Shown here one piece after another: positions 38,834 through 47,670 of a stretch of DNA of 64,000 bases. Position 1 is the stretch's first letter. Each line of letters begins with the position of its first letter. This DNA comes from JAFMJV01 sp034436555 (GTDB lineage Bacteria; Chloroflexota; Limnocylindria; Limnocylindrales; CSP1-4), in contig DAOTUU010000007.1 of NCBI GenBank assembly GCA_034436555.1, positions 1 to 64,000 of the forward strand, written 5' to 3'. Position numbers and translations under genes: made by a program. The notes beneath the pieces were generated by a model. That model searched no databases. It saw nothing but the letters and a program-made list of their open reading frames with translations, and was not told the DNA's origin.

Positions 38834-39628
38834 TCAGCGTGCAGGCAGCCCCTGTGCAGCGCCCGGGTCGAGCACCCAGGTCGCATTCGGCGCCAGCGCC
38901 AGCTGGGCAGGCCACCGTCGCGGGTCGCGCTCGGGCCCGAAGATCTGGGCGACGATGTCGGCCTTTCCCGAACCCGCCAGGATGGGCATGACGTGCCTCG
39001 CGAGGCGCAGGATGGCCGGTGCGAGCGTGACACGCGGCAGATGGGGCTGGATGTGCGTGGGTGCCGGGATGCCCATGGCGAGGGGTGCGTCAGGCGCCAG
39101 TGCCGGGCTGTCCGGGAACACCGACAGGAGATGGCCATCGCCGCCGACGCCCACGACGACGACGTCCAGCTGGGGTACGCCCGATGAGGAGGGTATGACC
39201 TCCAGCAGTTCCCGGGCGTAGGCGGCAGCCGCTCCATCCGGGCCCGTGCCCGCGCTCATGGCGGCCTCCACGGGCACGAGGTGGAGATTGGCGACCGGCA
39301 GGAGCCCGGTCCCGTCCGCGGTCAGTTCCCGCGCCGCCAGTCCGCCGTTCGAGTCCGGATGACCGAGGGGCACGAAGCGATCATCCCCGATCCAGGCATG
39401 GACGCGGCCCCAGTCGAGGGCGTCCGCGCGCGCGGGTTCGCGGAGGGCCGCGTACAGGCCCTTCGCCGAGGACCCCCCCGTGAGCGCCACGTGGGCCACG
39501 CCGCGTTCGCCGACGGCGCCCGCGAGCCACGCCACGAGCAGGTCCGCCGCGACCCGCGAGGTCGCCTCCGGACCGTCCACGATCGCCACGGTCGGGTGTC
39601 CGTCGATGCCCGGGTCCCGTCCGCTCAT
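38834..39628 (-). CDS. pgl: 6-phosphogluconolactonase
   Basis: 264 aa from the ATG at 39628 with AAGGAGAAG upstream. Hydrolyses 6-phosphogluconolactone. Family blocks are VALTGGSSAKGLYAAL, RVHAWIGDDRFVPLGHPDSN, VVVVGVGGDGHLLSVFPDSP, LPRVTLAPAILRLARHVM and ILAGSGKADIV. Last gene of the pentose phosphate operon; its ATG overlaps the opcA TGA by one base. Catalytic His and Asp lie in the GVGGDGH region. Confidence 0.94.
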   Translation of the reverse strand: MSGRDPGIDGHPTVAIVDGPEATSRVAADLLVAWLAGAVGERGVAHVALTGGSSAKGLYAALREPARADALDWGRVHAWIGDDRFVPLGHPDSNGGLAARELTADGTGLLPVANLHLVPVEAAMSAGTGPDGAAAAYARELLEVIPSSSGVPQLDVVVVGVGGDGHLLSVFPDSPALAPDAPLAMGIPAPTHIQPHLPRVTLAPAILRLARHVMPILAGSGKADIVAQIFGPERDPRRWPAQLALAPNATWVLDPGAAQGLPAR

Positions 39629-40983
39629 CAGCTTCTCCTTCGGTTGGTGGGGCTCGTGTGGGCGGGCGTGCCGTTCGGGCGTGTCGTGGCCGTCCGGGGC
39701 CGCACCCGCAGCGGCCGCCCGAGCTGCGTCTCCGCATCGGGGTCCATCAGCCGCACGGCGCGGTCCAGTGCCCGCTCGAACACCCGATCGTGTCCGCTGC
39801 GGTCGAGTGCCTCCGCGAGGAACGGCATCTCGTCGAACGCCTCCAGGCGTGCCGCCCTCCGCGCCACCTGGGCGCCGTTCCAGTCGGCCGTGCCCAGCAG
39901 ATGGTCGGACTGGCGGGTCACCCGCACCCGCAGCGCGGTGCGCGCCCGCCCGGCCTCCAGCTCCGCGCGCACCAGGGACCCGGCGGCTCGCACCGGGCCG
40001 TCGATGGCCGCTGACACGGGCCGAAACTCGACGGGGATCTCCCGTCGGCCGGACCGGAGCGCGCCTCGCCACACGCCATCGGTCACCTGGCTCACCGGGG
40101 TTGCGACCTGCCAGTCGAGCATCGCCGCGATCCAGCCGGTGAACAGGGCCGCCCGCGTCAGGCGCACCTGGGTGCCGGGCCGGGCGATGTCGATGCGCAC
40201 CGCGCCGATCGACCGCAGCTCGGGCCGGAGGAGCGGATGGTCGAACAGACCCGCCAGCAGCTCGCGCCAGGCGAGCAGACGCATCCACGCGATGTCGTGG
40301 ACCACGACGCCGCTGCGAAGACAGCGGGCCATGCCCGTGAGCCGCTCCACCCCGTCTCCGCGGAACGTCCCCGAATCCACGAACAGGCGGTCTGCGACCG
40401 CGACGAGCTCCCGCAGGACGCTGCTGTCGAAGGGCACGTCGTCCGGCCACCACAGCACCACGGGGAGGTCGTGGATGAGCAGCGGCGCGATCGTCGAGGC
40501 GACGTGCTGGGCCAGCTCCCCGCCGACGCGCAGCAGGATCTCCTCGGTGCACACCTCGGACGTCATCCGGTCGGGGACCTGGCAGGCGGCGTAGATGTGG
40601 GCATCGAAGCTCGACGGGCCGTCGGGATCCATGGGCGCCACGATGACCGCGCGGGACGGGTGCTGCGAGGCCAGCGCCGCCACGGCCGCGGTGGCCCGCT
40701 CCTGGATCTCCGCGGTGGGCGCGACCACGACCAGGGTCAGCACCGATGTCCGGGTCCGCACCCGCAGCTCCGCGTCCGGATCGCGATCGCTGCCTGCCAG
40801 TCGGGGGTCGTCGTGCACCGCGCGGGCCATCTCGTCGGTGAGACTCTGGCGGGCGAGCGTTCCCCAGATCCGCGACAGCTGACCGATCGTCTCCGAGAGC
40901 GAGGATGCGCGCACATGCCATCGGGTGTCGCCGGACCCGACCTGGAGGGCGGAGGCGGACTGCACGGTCACAGGCGGCGCCAT
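39628..40983 (-). CDS. opcA: Glucose-6-phosphate dehydrogenase assembly protein OpcA
   Basis: 451 aa from the ATG at 40983, 16 bp inside the zwf 3' end. OpcA proteins promote assembly and redox control of glucose-6-phosphate dehydrogenase. Seen: RTRTSVLTLVVVAPTAEIQE, HPSRAVIVAPMDPDGPSS, EVCTEEILLRVGGELAQHVA, LLIHDLPVVLWWPDDVPF and RELLAGLFDHPLLRPEL, all typical of OpcA (LPVVLWW is nearly diagnostic). The Arg/Pro-rich tail is not conserved. Position between zwf and pgl is as in actinobacteria and related groups. Confidence 0.93.
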   Translation of the reverse strand: MAPPVTVQSASALQVGSGDTRWHVRASSLSETIGQLSRIWGTLARQSLTDEMARAVHDDPRLAGSDRDPDAELRVRTRTSVLTLVVVAPTAEIQERATAAVAALASQHPSRAVIVAPMDPDGPSSFDAHIYAACQVPDRMTSEVCTEEILLRVGGELAQHVASTIAPLLIHDLPVVLWWPDDVPFDSSVLRELVAVADRLFVDSGTFRGDGVERLTGMARCLRSGVVVHDIAWMRLLAWRELLAGLFDHPLLRPELRSIGAVRIDIARPGTQVRLTRAALFTGWIAAMLDWQVATPVSQVTDGVWRGALRSGRREIPVEFRPVSAAIDGPVRAAGSLVRAELEAGRARTALRVRVTRQSDHLLGTADWNGAQVARRAARLEAFDEMPFLAEALDRSGHDRVFERALDRAVRLMDPDAETQLGRPLRVRPRTATTRPNGTPAHTSPTNRRRS

Positions 40984-42626
40984 CGCCGTCCGTCCCGTTC
41001 CATCAGGCGGTCCGCGGCGGTCGGTCCCCAGGTGCCTGCGGCGTACGGCTGGACGGCACCGTCCGCCATCCCGGCCGCGCCCTTGTCGGTCCTGGGTGAC
41101 TCTCGATCCGCGGTGGCCCACAGCGCGTGGAGCGGCGTCACGATCCCCCACGCGGCCTCCACCTCGTCGGCGCGCGTGAACAGCGACGCATCGCCCAGCA
41201 TCGCGTCCAGGATGAGCGTCTCGTACGCCTCCGGGGCGTCACGCAGGAACGACGATCCGTAGGTGAAGTCCATGTTCACGGAGCGCACGTCCAGACCCAG
41301 CTCCGGAACCTTCGCCGCGAATCGGAGCAGGATCCCCTCATCGGGCTGGATGCGCATGGCCAGCAGGTTGGGCTCCGGCTCCGACGCCGACTCTCGGAAC
41401 AGCATCAGGGGCGGGCGCTTGAACTGGACCGCGATCTCGGTGGCACGGCGCGGCAGCCGCTTGCCGGTGCGGAGGTAGAACGGGACGTCCGCCCAGCGCC
41501 AGTTCTGGATCTCCAGGCGCAGCGCCACGAACGTCTCCACGGTGGAGCCCGGGTCGACCTCCGGTTCCTGGAGGTAGCCGTCCACCTTGTGGTCGGCGAC
41601 CCAGCCGCCGGTGTACTGGCCGCGCACCACGTCGTTGCGGGCACGGGCCTCGGTCCACGCCTCGTCGATGGCCCTCAGGACGCGCACCTTCTCGTCGCGC
41701 AGGGCATCCGCCTCGAAGGCGATGGGCGGCTCCATGGCCACCAGCGACAGCAGCTGCATCATGTGGTTCTGGAGGATGTCCCGGCTGGCCCCCGCCTCCT
41801 CGTAGAACGCGCCGCGACCCTCCACCCCCAGGTCCTCAGCGACCGTGATCTGCACGTGGTCCACGTAGCGGCGATTCCAGAGCGGCTCGAAGATGCCGTT
41901 GCCGAACCGGAACACCAGCAGGTTCCTGACCGTGTCCTTGCCCAGGTAGTGGTCGATGCGGTAGACCTGTGACTCGTCGAACACCGACATGACCGCGTCG
42001 TTGAGGTCGCGCGCGGATGCCAGGTCGTGCCCGAACGGCTTCTCGATGACGATGCGCGCCCAGCCGGCGGACCCGCGGTGGAGGTTCGCTCGTCCCAGGT
42101 TGGCCACGATCTCGGGATACGCGGAGGGAGGGGTGGCGAGATAGAACAGGACGTTGCCCCGCGTGCCCGCCGCCGCATCCACCTGGTCCAGTCGCTCGGC
42201 GAGCGCCTGGAACGAGGCCGGGTCGGCGAAATCCCCCTGCTGGTAATGGAGGCCCTTGGCGAAGTCATCCCACAGGCCCGACTCGACCGGCATCCGAGAG
42301 TGCTCCGTGACCGATGCGCGCATCTCCTCTCGGAACGAGGCGTCCGTGTAGGGGCGGCGGGCGAACGCGAGGACGCCCGACTCGGCCGGCAGGAGACCCG
42401 CGCGGCGCAGGTTGTACAGCGCGGGCAGGATCTTGCGATGGGCGAGGTCGCCGGTCGCGCCGAAGATCACGAACTGGCAGGGCTCCGGGATGCGTTCCAG
42501 GCGGGTCCCCGTGCGCAGCGGGTTCGCCTTGCTCGCGGAGTCCGGGTCCGGGTGGGTCACGTGGATCGCGTCGCCCCCGGGGTGTCGGGCGGCGGTCGGC
42601 TGGGGGCGGGTTGCTCGAGGGGCCAT
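40968..42626 (-). CDS. zwf: Glucose-6-phosphate 1-dehydrogenase
   Basis: 552 aa from the ATG at 42626; a GTG at 42560 would give a product nearer the usual length and is possible, since neither start has a strong ribosome site. The NADP fold starts at FVIFGATGDLAHRKILPALY. The active-site signature RIDHYLGKDTVRNLLVFRFG has the substrate-binding His and Lys. Further blocks are WNRRYVDHVQITVAEDLGVE, FYLRTGKRLPRRATEIAVQF and YETLILDAMLGDASLFTRAD. First NADPH-producing step of the oxidative branch; the adjoining opcA should assist it. Confidence 0.95.
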   Translation of the reverse strand: MAPRATRPQPTAARHPGGDAIHVTHPDPDSASKANPLRTGTRLERIPEPCQFVIFGATGDLAHRKILPALYNLRRAGLLPAESGVLAFARRPYTDASFREEMRASVTEHSRMPVESGLWDDFAKGLHYQQGDFADPASFQALAERLDQVDAAAGTRGNVLFYLATPPSAYPEIVANLGRANLHRGSAGWARIVIEKPFGHDLASARDLNDAVMSVFDESQVYRIDHYLGKDTVRNLLVFRFGNGIFEPLWNRRYVDHVQITVAEDLGVEGRGAFYEEAGASRDILQNHMMQLLSLVAMEPPIAFEADALRDEKVRVLRAIDEAWTEARARNDVVRGQYTGGWVADHKVDGYLQEPEVDPGSTVETFVALRLEIQNWRWADVPFYLRTGKRLPRRATEIAVQFKRPPLMLFRESASEPEPNLLAMRIQPDEGILLRFAAKVPELGLDVRSVNMDFTYGSSFLRDAPEAYETLILDAMLGDASLFTRADEVEAAWGIVTPLHALWATADRESPRTDKGAAGMADGAVQPYAAGTWGPTAADRLMERDGRRWRRL

Positions 42627-42682
42627 GGGTGGCACCGGCGGGTCCGCGCCGGCCCGGGTCGGACCGGTCGGCGGTCCGACGG

Positions 42683-43582
42683 TCAGCCCTGCTTCACGGC
42701 GTGGCCGCCGAACTGCTGGCGCAGCGCGGCGAGGACGCGGGCCCCGTAGCTCTCGTCCTGGCGGCTCCGGAAGCGCGCCTGGAGCGAGAGCGTGATGACC
42801 GGTGCGGGCACATCGAGGTCCATGGCCTCCTGGACCGTCCAGCGGCCCTCGCCCGAGTCGGCCACCCAGCCCTTGATGTCCGACAGTCCCTCGCCGTGCT
42901 GCTCGAAGGCGAGGCCCGCCAGCTCCAGCAGCCACGACCGGATGACCGTGCCGTGCTGCCACGCCTTGGCCACCGCCTCCAGGTCCAGCGGGTACTCCGA
43001 CGCGTGGAGGATCTCGAATCCCTCGGCGTACGCCTGCATCAGGCCGTACTCGATGCCGTTGTGGACCATCTTCGTGTAGTGGCCGGACCCTGCGGGACCG
43101 CAATGGATGTAGCCGCCCTCCGGGGCGAGCGCCAGGAAGACCGGCTCCAGCGGTGCCACGTCCTCGCGGTCTCCGCCGACCATGGTGCCGTAGCCGTTCT
43201 GGAGGCCCCAGACGCCGCCGCTGATGCCCGCATCCACGAAGCGCAGGCCGCGTGCCTTGAGCATCGCGTGGCGCCGCTTGCTGTCGTGGAAGTTGGAGTT
43301 GCCGCCGTCCACGATCGTGTCGCCGGGGGAGAGGAGAGCCGCGAACTCCTCGATGGTGGCCTCCGTGGCGTCGCCCGCCGGGACCATGATCCAGACCACG
43401 CGCGGTGCGGCGAGCTCGGCCACGACCTCGTCCGGCGTGAAGACCCCCTCCAGCCCCTCGGTCATGATCTCCCGGGTCTTCTCCGGCGAGCGGTTGAAGG
43501 CCACCACGCGATGGCCTGCCCGATGCAGGCGGCGCGCCATGTTGCCGCCCATGCGGCCGAGTCCGACGATCGCGAGGTCCAT
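42683..43582 (-). CDS. gnd: 6-phosphogluconate dehydrogenase, short (YqeC/GntZ) type
   Basis: 299 aa, the length of the short, often NAD-preferring class, against about 470 for the classical enzyme. N-terminal dinucleotide fold MDLAIVGLGRMGGNMARRL and FNRSPEKTREI, then IVDGGNSNFHDSKRR, FVDAGISGGVWGLQNGYGTM with the substrate loop, and GSGHYTKMVHNGIEYGLMQA with the catalytic Lys and binding residues. Oxidatively decarboxylates 6-phosphogluconate to ribulose-5-phosphate. It lies 27 bp after pgi and 56 bp before zwf. Confidence 0.93.
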   Translation of the reverse strand: MDLAIVGLGRMGGNMARRLHRAGHRVVAFNRSPEKTREIMTEGLEGVFTPDEVVAELAAPRVVWIMVPAGDATEATIEEFAALLSPGDTIVDGGNSNFHDSKRRHAMLKARGLRFVDAGISGGVWGLQNGYGTMVGGDREDVAPLEPVFLALAPEGGYIHCGPAGSGHYTKMVHNGIEYGLMQAYAEGFEILHASEYPLDLEAVAKAWQHGTVIRSWLLELAGLAFEQHGEGLSDIKGWVADSGEGRWTVQEAMDLDVPAPVITLSLQARFRSRQDESYGARVLAALRQQFGGHAVKQG

Positions 43583-43609
43583 GGTTCGAGGCTCCGTGAG
43601 GGGAGGGGT

Positions 43610-45355
43610 CTAGCCGAGCGCGGCGGCGAGCGCGGCGTGCAGATCCACGAGCCCGGCGTCCGGGTCATCGGAGAGGTGGACGCGCACCACCGGCAGTCCG
43701 TGGGCGCCCAGGGAGGCGAAGTCGCCCAGCGCCTGGGCGTCGATGAGCGTGCCGAAGGATTCCCTGCGGCCGGGGATGGGCAGGTCCGTGGGGCGGCCGG
43801 CGACCAGCTGGAGGAAGCAGCCGATGGGCGCTCCACCCTTGTGGAGCTGGCCGGTGGAATGGAGGAACCGCGGTCCGTAGCCCAGCGTGGTGGCGTGCCC
43901 GGTGCGGTCGCGCAGCAGGGTCTGGATGGCCCGCAGGGCCTCCTCGCGATCAGGGGTGGCCGCGACGTAGGCGCAGATGGCGTGATAGCCGGCGTCCGGG
44001 ATGCGCGCCAGATGCGCGCGCAGCGCCGCGGCCACGTCCGCCGGGGCCTCCAGCGCGGCGAGTCCGGCGTCGCCCACGATCGTCAGCGGGCCGCCCGCGA
44101 CGAGCGCCGTCTCGGCGGGCAGGCGGTGGTCGTGGTGGTACGCGTCCAGGACCCGAGCGGTGTTCTCCTTCGACTCGGTCACGTTCGGCTCGTCGAACGG
44201 GTCCACGCCCAGCACCGCACCGGCGATGGCGGTGGCCACCTCCCAGCGCACGAACTCGCCGGCGACCCAGTCGTCACCGGTCAACAGCAGGTCGATGACC
44301 GGGTGGCCCGCCGCCTCCAGGGCGTCCAGCAGCGCATCGGTCTCGGCCTTCCAGCCGGCCTGGCTCGCCCGACCCAGTCGCACGAACGTGCGGTCATCGC
44401 GGTACACCGCGGGTGCTCCGAGCGTCTCGCCATCCACGGGCACGATGCCCTTGCCGAGCTTGCCCGTGCTCTCCGCGATGAGCTGCTCCAGCCAGGCGCC
44501 CAGGGGTGCCAGGTCCGGCTCGATGACGAAGGTGAGCTTGTCGCGCCCCGCCCTGGCGAGGGCGCCGATGGCGGCACCCAGCGCGATGCCCGGGTTCGCG
44601 GCATCCGCGGCCCGGCAGCGCGTCGCCATCTGGCGTGCGTCGGCAAGGAGCGCCTCGAGGTCCAGCCCCAGCAGCGCCGCGGGCACGAGGCCCACGTACG
44701 TCAGGGCGCTGTATCGCCCGCCCACGTCGGCCGGGTTGAGGAAGGTCTCCCGGAACTCGTCCGCGTGCGGGATCGCGGACACGCTCTTGCCCGGATCGGT
44801 GACGGCCACGAACCCGAGACCGGCCTTGTGCCGGTGGAGGATCCCCATGCGGTGCCACTCGGCCTCCCAGTGATGGGCCAGGAAGGCGAGCGTCTCGGTG
44901 GTCGTGCCGGACTTCGTGGCGATGATCCGGAGCGTGGTCTCGGGGCTGGTCGCCTGATCCACCGCCGCCACCGCCGCGGGGTCGGTGGAGTCCAGGACGT
45001 GCAGCCGCAGGCCCCTGGCAGAGGCGGGATAGACATGCGCCAGCACCTCCGGTGCCAGCGAGCTGCCACCCATGCCACACACGACGGCGTCCGTGAAGCC
45101 GGCCTCGGCGATCCCCTGGGCGAAGCCCTGCAGCTCCTCGGTCTGCTCCGTGAACGCGTCGGGTGCGTCCAGCCAGCCCAGGCGGTTCGCGATCGTCGCC
45201 GCCGTGGCCGGGTCGGTCGTCCAGAGGGTCGTGTCGCGCTCCCAGAGCCGAGCCGCCCAGCGGTCGACCACTGCGGTCGCGATCGCCGCGTCCACGCCCG
45301 CTCGCAGCGCCTGGGGCAGGCGCAGGACGGTCGATCCGGTGTCCGATGCGGTCAT
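43610..45355 (-). CDS. pgi: Glucose-6-phosphate isomerase of the transaldolase/isomerase-fusion type, stand-alone
   Basis: 581 aa. SIS-domain isomerase: VVCGMGGSSLAPEVLAHVYP, LDSTDPAAVAAVDQATSPET, ATKSGTTTETLAFLAHHWEA, VGGRYSALTYVGLVPAALLG and ESTGKLGKGIVPVDGETLGA. The C-terminal RFLHSTGQLHKGGAPIGCFL carries conserved catalytic positions. The sequence resembles the C-terminal half of bifunctional Tal-Pgi proteins, but no transaldolase domain is attached; a separate tal lies at 61.8 kb. Its ATG overlaps the tkt stop (ATGA). Confidence 0.9.
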   Translation of the reverse strand: MTASDTGSTVLRLPQALRAGVDAAIATAVVDRWAARLWERDTTLWTTDPATAATIANRLGWLDAPDAFTEQTEELQGFAQGIAEAGFTDAVVCGMGGSSLAPEVLAHVYPASARGLRLHVLDSTDPAAVAAVDQATSPETTLRIIATKSGTTTETLAFLAHHWEAEWHRMGILHRHKAGLGFVAVTDPGKSVSAIPHADEFRETFLNPADVGGRYSALTYVGLVPAALLGLDLEALLADARQMATRCRAADAANPGIALGAAIGALARAGRDKLTFVIEPDLAPLGAWLEQLIAESTGKLGKGIVPVDGETLGAPAVYRDDRTFVRLGRASQAGWKAETDALLDALEAAGHPVIDLLLTGDDWVAGEFVRWEVATAIAGAVLGVDPFDEPNVTESKENTARVLDAYHHDHRLPAETALVAGGPLTIVGDAGLAALEAPADVAAALRAHLARIPDAGYHAICAYVAATPDREEALRAIQTLLRDRTGHATTLGYGPRFLHSTGQLHKGGAPIGCFLQLVAGRPTDLPIPGRRESFGTLIDAQALGDFASLGAHGLPVVRVHLSDDPDAGLVDLHAALAAALG

Positions 45356-47427
45356 GCGTTCCCCTCGTGGTCGGGCGCCGCGGATACGACCCCGGACAGC
45401 TCGCCCATCATCACCTTGCGCGCGACCTGGGCGACATGGGCCGCGGTGAAGCCGAACGTGCGGAACAGGTCCACAGCGGGAGCGGAGGCGCCGAATCGAT
45501 CGAGCGCGATGATCGCGCCGCCCGGTCCGACCCAGCGGTCCCAGCCCAGCGAGACGCCCGCCTCGATGCTCACGCGCCGGGTGACCGCCGGTGGCAGCAC
45601 CTGGTCCCGATGGCTCCTGGGCTGTGCCGCGAACCGGTCCCAGGCGGGCAGCGAGACGACGCGCGCGCCGATGCCCTCCGCCTGGAGCTCCGCCCGAGCC
45701 TCCATCGCGAGCGACAGCTCCGAGCCGGTCGCGATGAGGATCACGTCCGGCGTGACGGCCCCACCCTGCGCGTCCGAGGCATCCGCGAGGACGTAGCCGC
45801 CGCGGCTCACGCCCTCGCGGGCGCGTTCAACCGTGCCGGGCAGCACGGGCAGCTTCTGCCGCGTGAACGCCAGGGCGGTGGGGCCGTGTCGTCGCGAGAC
45901 CGCCAGATGCCACGCCGCGACGGCCTCGTTCGGGTCGCCGGGACGGATGAAGGTCAGGTTCGGCATCGCGCGCAGCGCCGCATAGTGCTCCACCGGCTGG
46001 TGGGTGGGACCGTCTTCGCCCAGGCCGATCGAGTCGTGGGTCCAGACGTAGATGACGTGGAGGCCGCTCAGCGCGGCGAGGCGCACCGACCCGCGCATGT
46101 AGTCGCTGAAGGTGAGGAACGTGGCGACGTAGGGGAGCAGACCGCCGTGGCAGGCGATGCCGTTGGCGATGCCGCCCATGGCATGCTCCCGCACGCCGAA
46201 CCGGATGTTGCGGCCGGTCTCGTCGGCGGACAGCTCTGCCGCCCCCTTGATGTCCGTGAGGTTGCTCTCCGACAGGTCCGCGGCTCCGCCGAACAGCTCC
46301 GGGACCGCGGCGCCCAGCGCCTGGATCGTGGCCTGGGATGCCTGGCGCGTCGCCACGCCGTCGGCGCCATCCGCCCAGGCGGGCAGGTCCGTGTCCCAGC
46401 CGACCGGCAGCTCTCCGGCGATCCGGCGCCGCAGCTCCGCCGCCTCGGTCGGGTGATCGGCCGCGTACCCGCCCATCCGCGTCTCCCACGCGGCGACGAG
46501 CGCCTCACCGCGGGGCACGGCGGCGCGGAAGTGCTCGAGGCTCTCCGCGGGGATGTGGAAGGTCCGGTCCGGGTCCCAGCCGTACGCCTCCTTGGTGAGG
46601 CGGACCTCCTCCGGCCCCAGGGGCGACCCGTGCGACTTCTGGCTGCCCGCCCGGTTGGGGGAGCCGAAGCCGATGACCGTGCGGACCGCGATGAGGCTCG
46701 GCCGGTCATCGGCGCGCGCGGCGGTGATGGCGGACTCGATCGCGGCCAGGTCGTTGCCGTCCTCCACGCGCGCGGTGTGCCAGCCGTAGGCGTCGAAGCG
46801 CGCCAGCACATCCTCCGACCAGGCCATGCTCGTGGGCCCGTCGAGCTGGATGCCGTTGTCGTCGTACAGGAACACCAGCTTGCCCAGCTTCAGGTGGCCG
46901 GCGAGACTGGCGGCCTCCGAGGCGATGCCCTCCTGGAGATCGCCGTCCGAGCAGATGCCGTACGTCCAGTGGTCGATGACCGCGTGTCCCGGCCGGTTGA
47001 ACTCCGCGGCGAGGCGACGCTCCGCGATGGCCATGCCGACCGCGTTCGCGAAGCCCTGTCCCAGCGGCCCCGTGGTCGCCTCGACGCCCGGCGTGACACC
47101 GTGCTCCGGATGGCCCGGCGTGATCGAGCCGAGCTGGCGGAACCGCTTCAGCTCCTCGAGCGGGAGATCGTAGCCGGTGAGGTGGAGCAACGAGTACAGC
47201 AGCATGCTGGCGTGCCCGGCGGAGAGCACGAACCGGTCGCGGTCGAACCACTGCGGGTTGCTCGGCGCATGCTCCAGGAAGCGGGTCCACAGGACGTAGG
47301 CCATGGGCGCCGCGCCCATGGGAGCGCCCGGGTGACCGCTGTTCGCCTGCTGGACGCCGTCGATGGAGAGGGTGCGGATGGTGTCGACGGCCAGCTGGTG
47401 ATCGACGCGGTCGGCGGTGGTGCTCAT
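45352..47427 (-). CDS. tkt: Transketolase
   Basis: 691 aa, CAGGAG before the ATG. Thiamine-diphosphate enzyme exchanging two-carbon units between sugar phosphates. Conserved: ANSGHPGAPMGAAPMAYVLW, RFVLSAGHASMLLYSLLHL, TTGPLGQGFANAVGMAIAER, cofactor motif SDGDLQEGIASEAASLAGH to YDDNGIQLDG, GVREHAMGGIANGIACHGG and HDSIGLGEDGPTHQPVEH. First gene of the operon tkt-pgi-gnd-zwf-opcA-pgl, so non-oxidative and oxidative branches are co-expressed. Confidence 0.96.
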   Translation of the reverse strand: MSTTADRVDHQLAVDTIRTLSIDGVQQANSGHPGAPMGAAPMAYVLWTRFLEHAPSNPQWFDRDRFVLSAGHASMLLYSLLHLTGYDLPLEELKRFRQLGSITPGHPEHGVTPGVEATTGPLGQGFANAVGMAIAERRLAAEFNRPGHAVIDHWTYGICSDGDLQEGIASEAASLAGHLKLGKLVFLYDDNGIQLDGPTSMAWSEDVLARFDAYGWHTARVEDGNDLAAIESAITAARADDRPSLIAVRTVIGFGSPNRAGSQKSHGSPLGPEEVRLTKEAYGWDPDRTFHIPAESLEHFRAAVPRGEALVAAWETRMGGYAADHPTEAAELRRRIAGELPVGWDTDLPAWADGADGVATRQASQATIQALGAAVPELFGGAADLSESNLTDIKGAAELSADETGRNIRFGVREHAMGGIANGIACHGGLLPYVATFLTFSDYMRGSVRLAALSGLHVIYVWTHDSIGLGEDGPTHQPVEHYAALRAMPNLTFIRPGDPNEAVAAWHLAVSRRHGPTALAFTRQKLPVLPGTVERAREGVSRGGYVLADASDAQGGAVTPDVILIATGSELSLAMEARAELQAEGIGARVVSLPAWDRFAAQPRSHRDQVLPPAVTRRVSIEAGVSLGWDRWVGPGGAIIALDRFGASAPAVDLFRTFGFTAAHVAQVARKVMMGELSGVVSAAPDHEGNA

Positions 47428-47462
47428 GCGAACTCCTGGGCGGGGAACGGTCCGGGCTTCCT

Positions 47463-47468
47463 ATGATA
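47463..47468 (-). promoter_or_regulatory. Candidate -10 box of the pentose phosphate operon
   Basis: TATCAT on the minus strand, 36 bp before the tkt ATG, in an otherwise GC-rich region. I find no matching -35 at the expected distance, so this is tentative. Confidence 0.35.
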
Positions 47469-47570
47469 GTCCGCTGATGGTCTCCGACCCGCTGTCCCGC
47501 TGGCTCGACCGGCCATGTCGGGTGTCTTGGTGATGCCGCCGCCGCTGGGCCCCGGGGCGGCCGTGAAGCC

Positions 47571-47670
47571 GGGGCGGCGGGGCACGGGGCGGCCGGGCCG
47601 GGGGCGGCGGGGCACGGGGCGGCCGGGCCGGGGGCGGCGGGGCCCGGGGCGGCCGGGCCGGGGGCGGCCG
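47571..47670. repeat. 30-bp GC-rich tandem repeat, three copies
   Basis: Units at 47581-47610, 47611-47640 and 47641-47670 (last one diverged), made of GGCGGCGG, GGCACGGGGC and GGCCGGGCCG blocks, preceded by a partial unit. It lies between the divergent tkt and pfkB-type genes and fills the likely leader of the latter. Confidence 0.8.

Noticed and set aside
38834..40921. Single 695-aa frame spanning pgl and opcA antisense/out-of-frame sequence
   Set aside because: Only the part from 39628 matches a known protein (Pgl); the upstream part is out of frame with opcA, which is the real gene there.
47571..47670. CRISPR-like or coding repeat
   Set aside because: Contiguous 30-bp units without spacers; frames through it are Gly/Arg/Pro low complexity.
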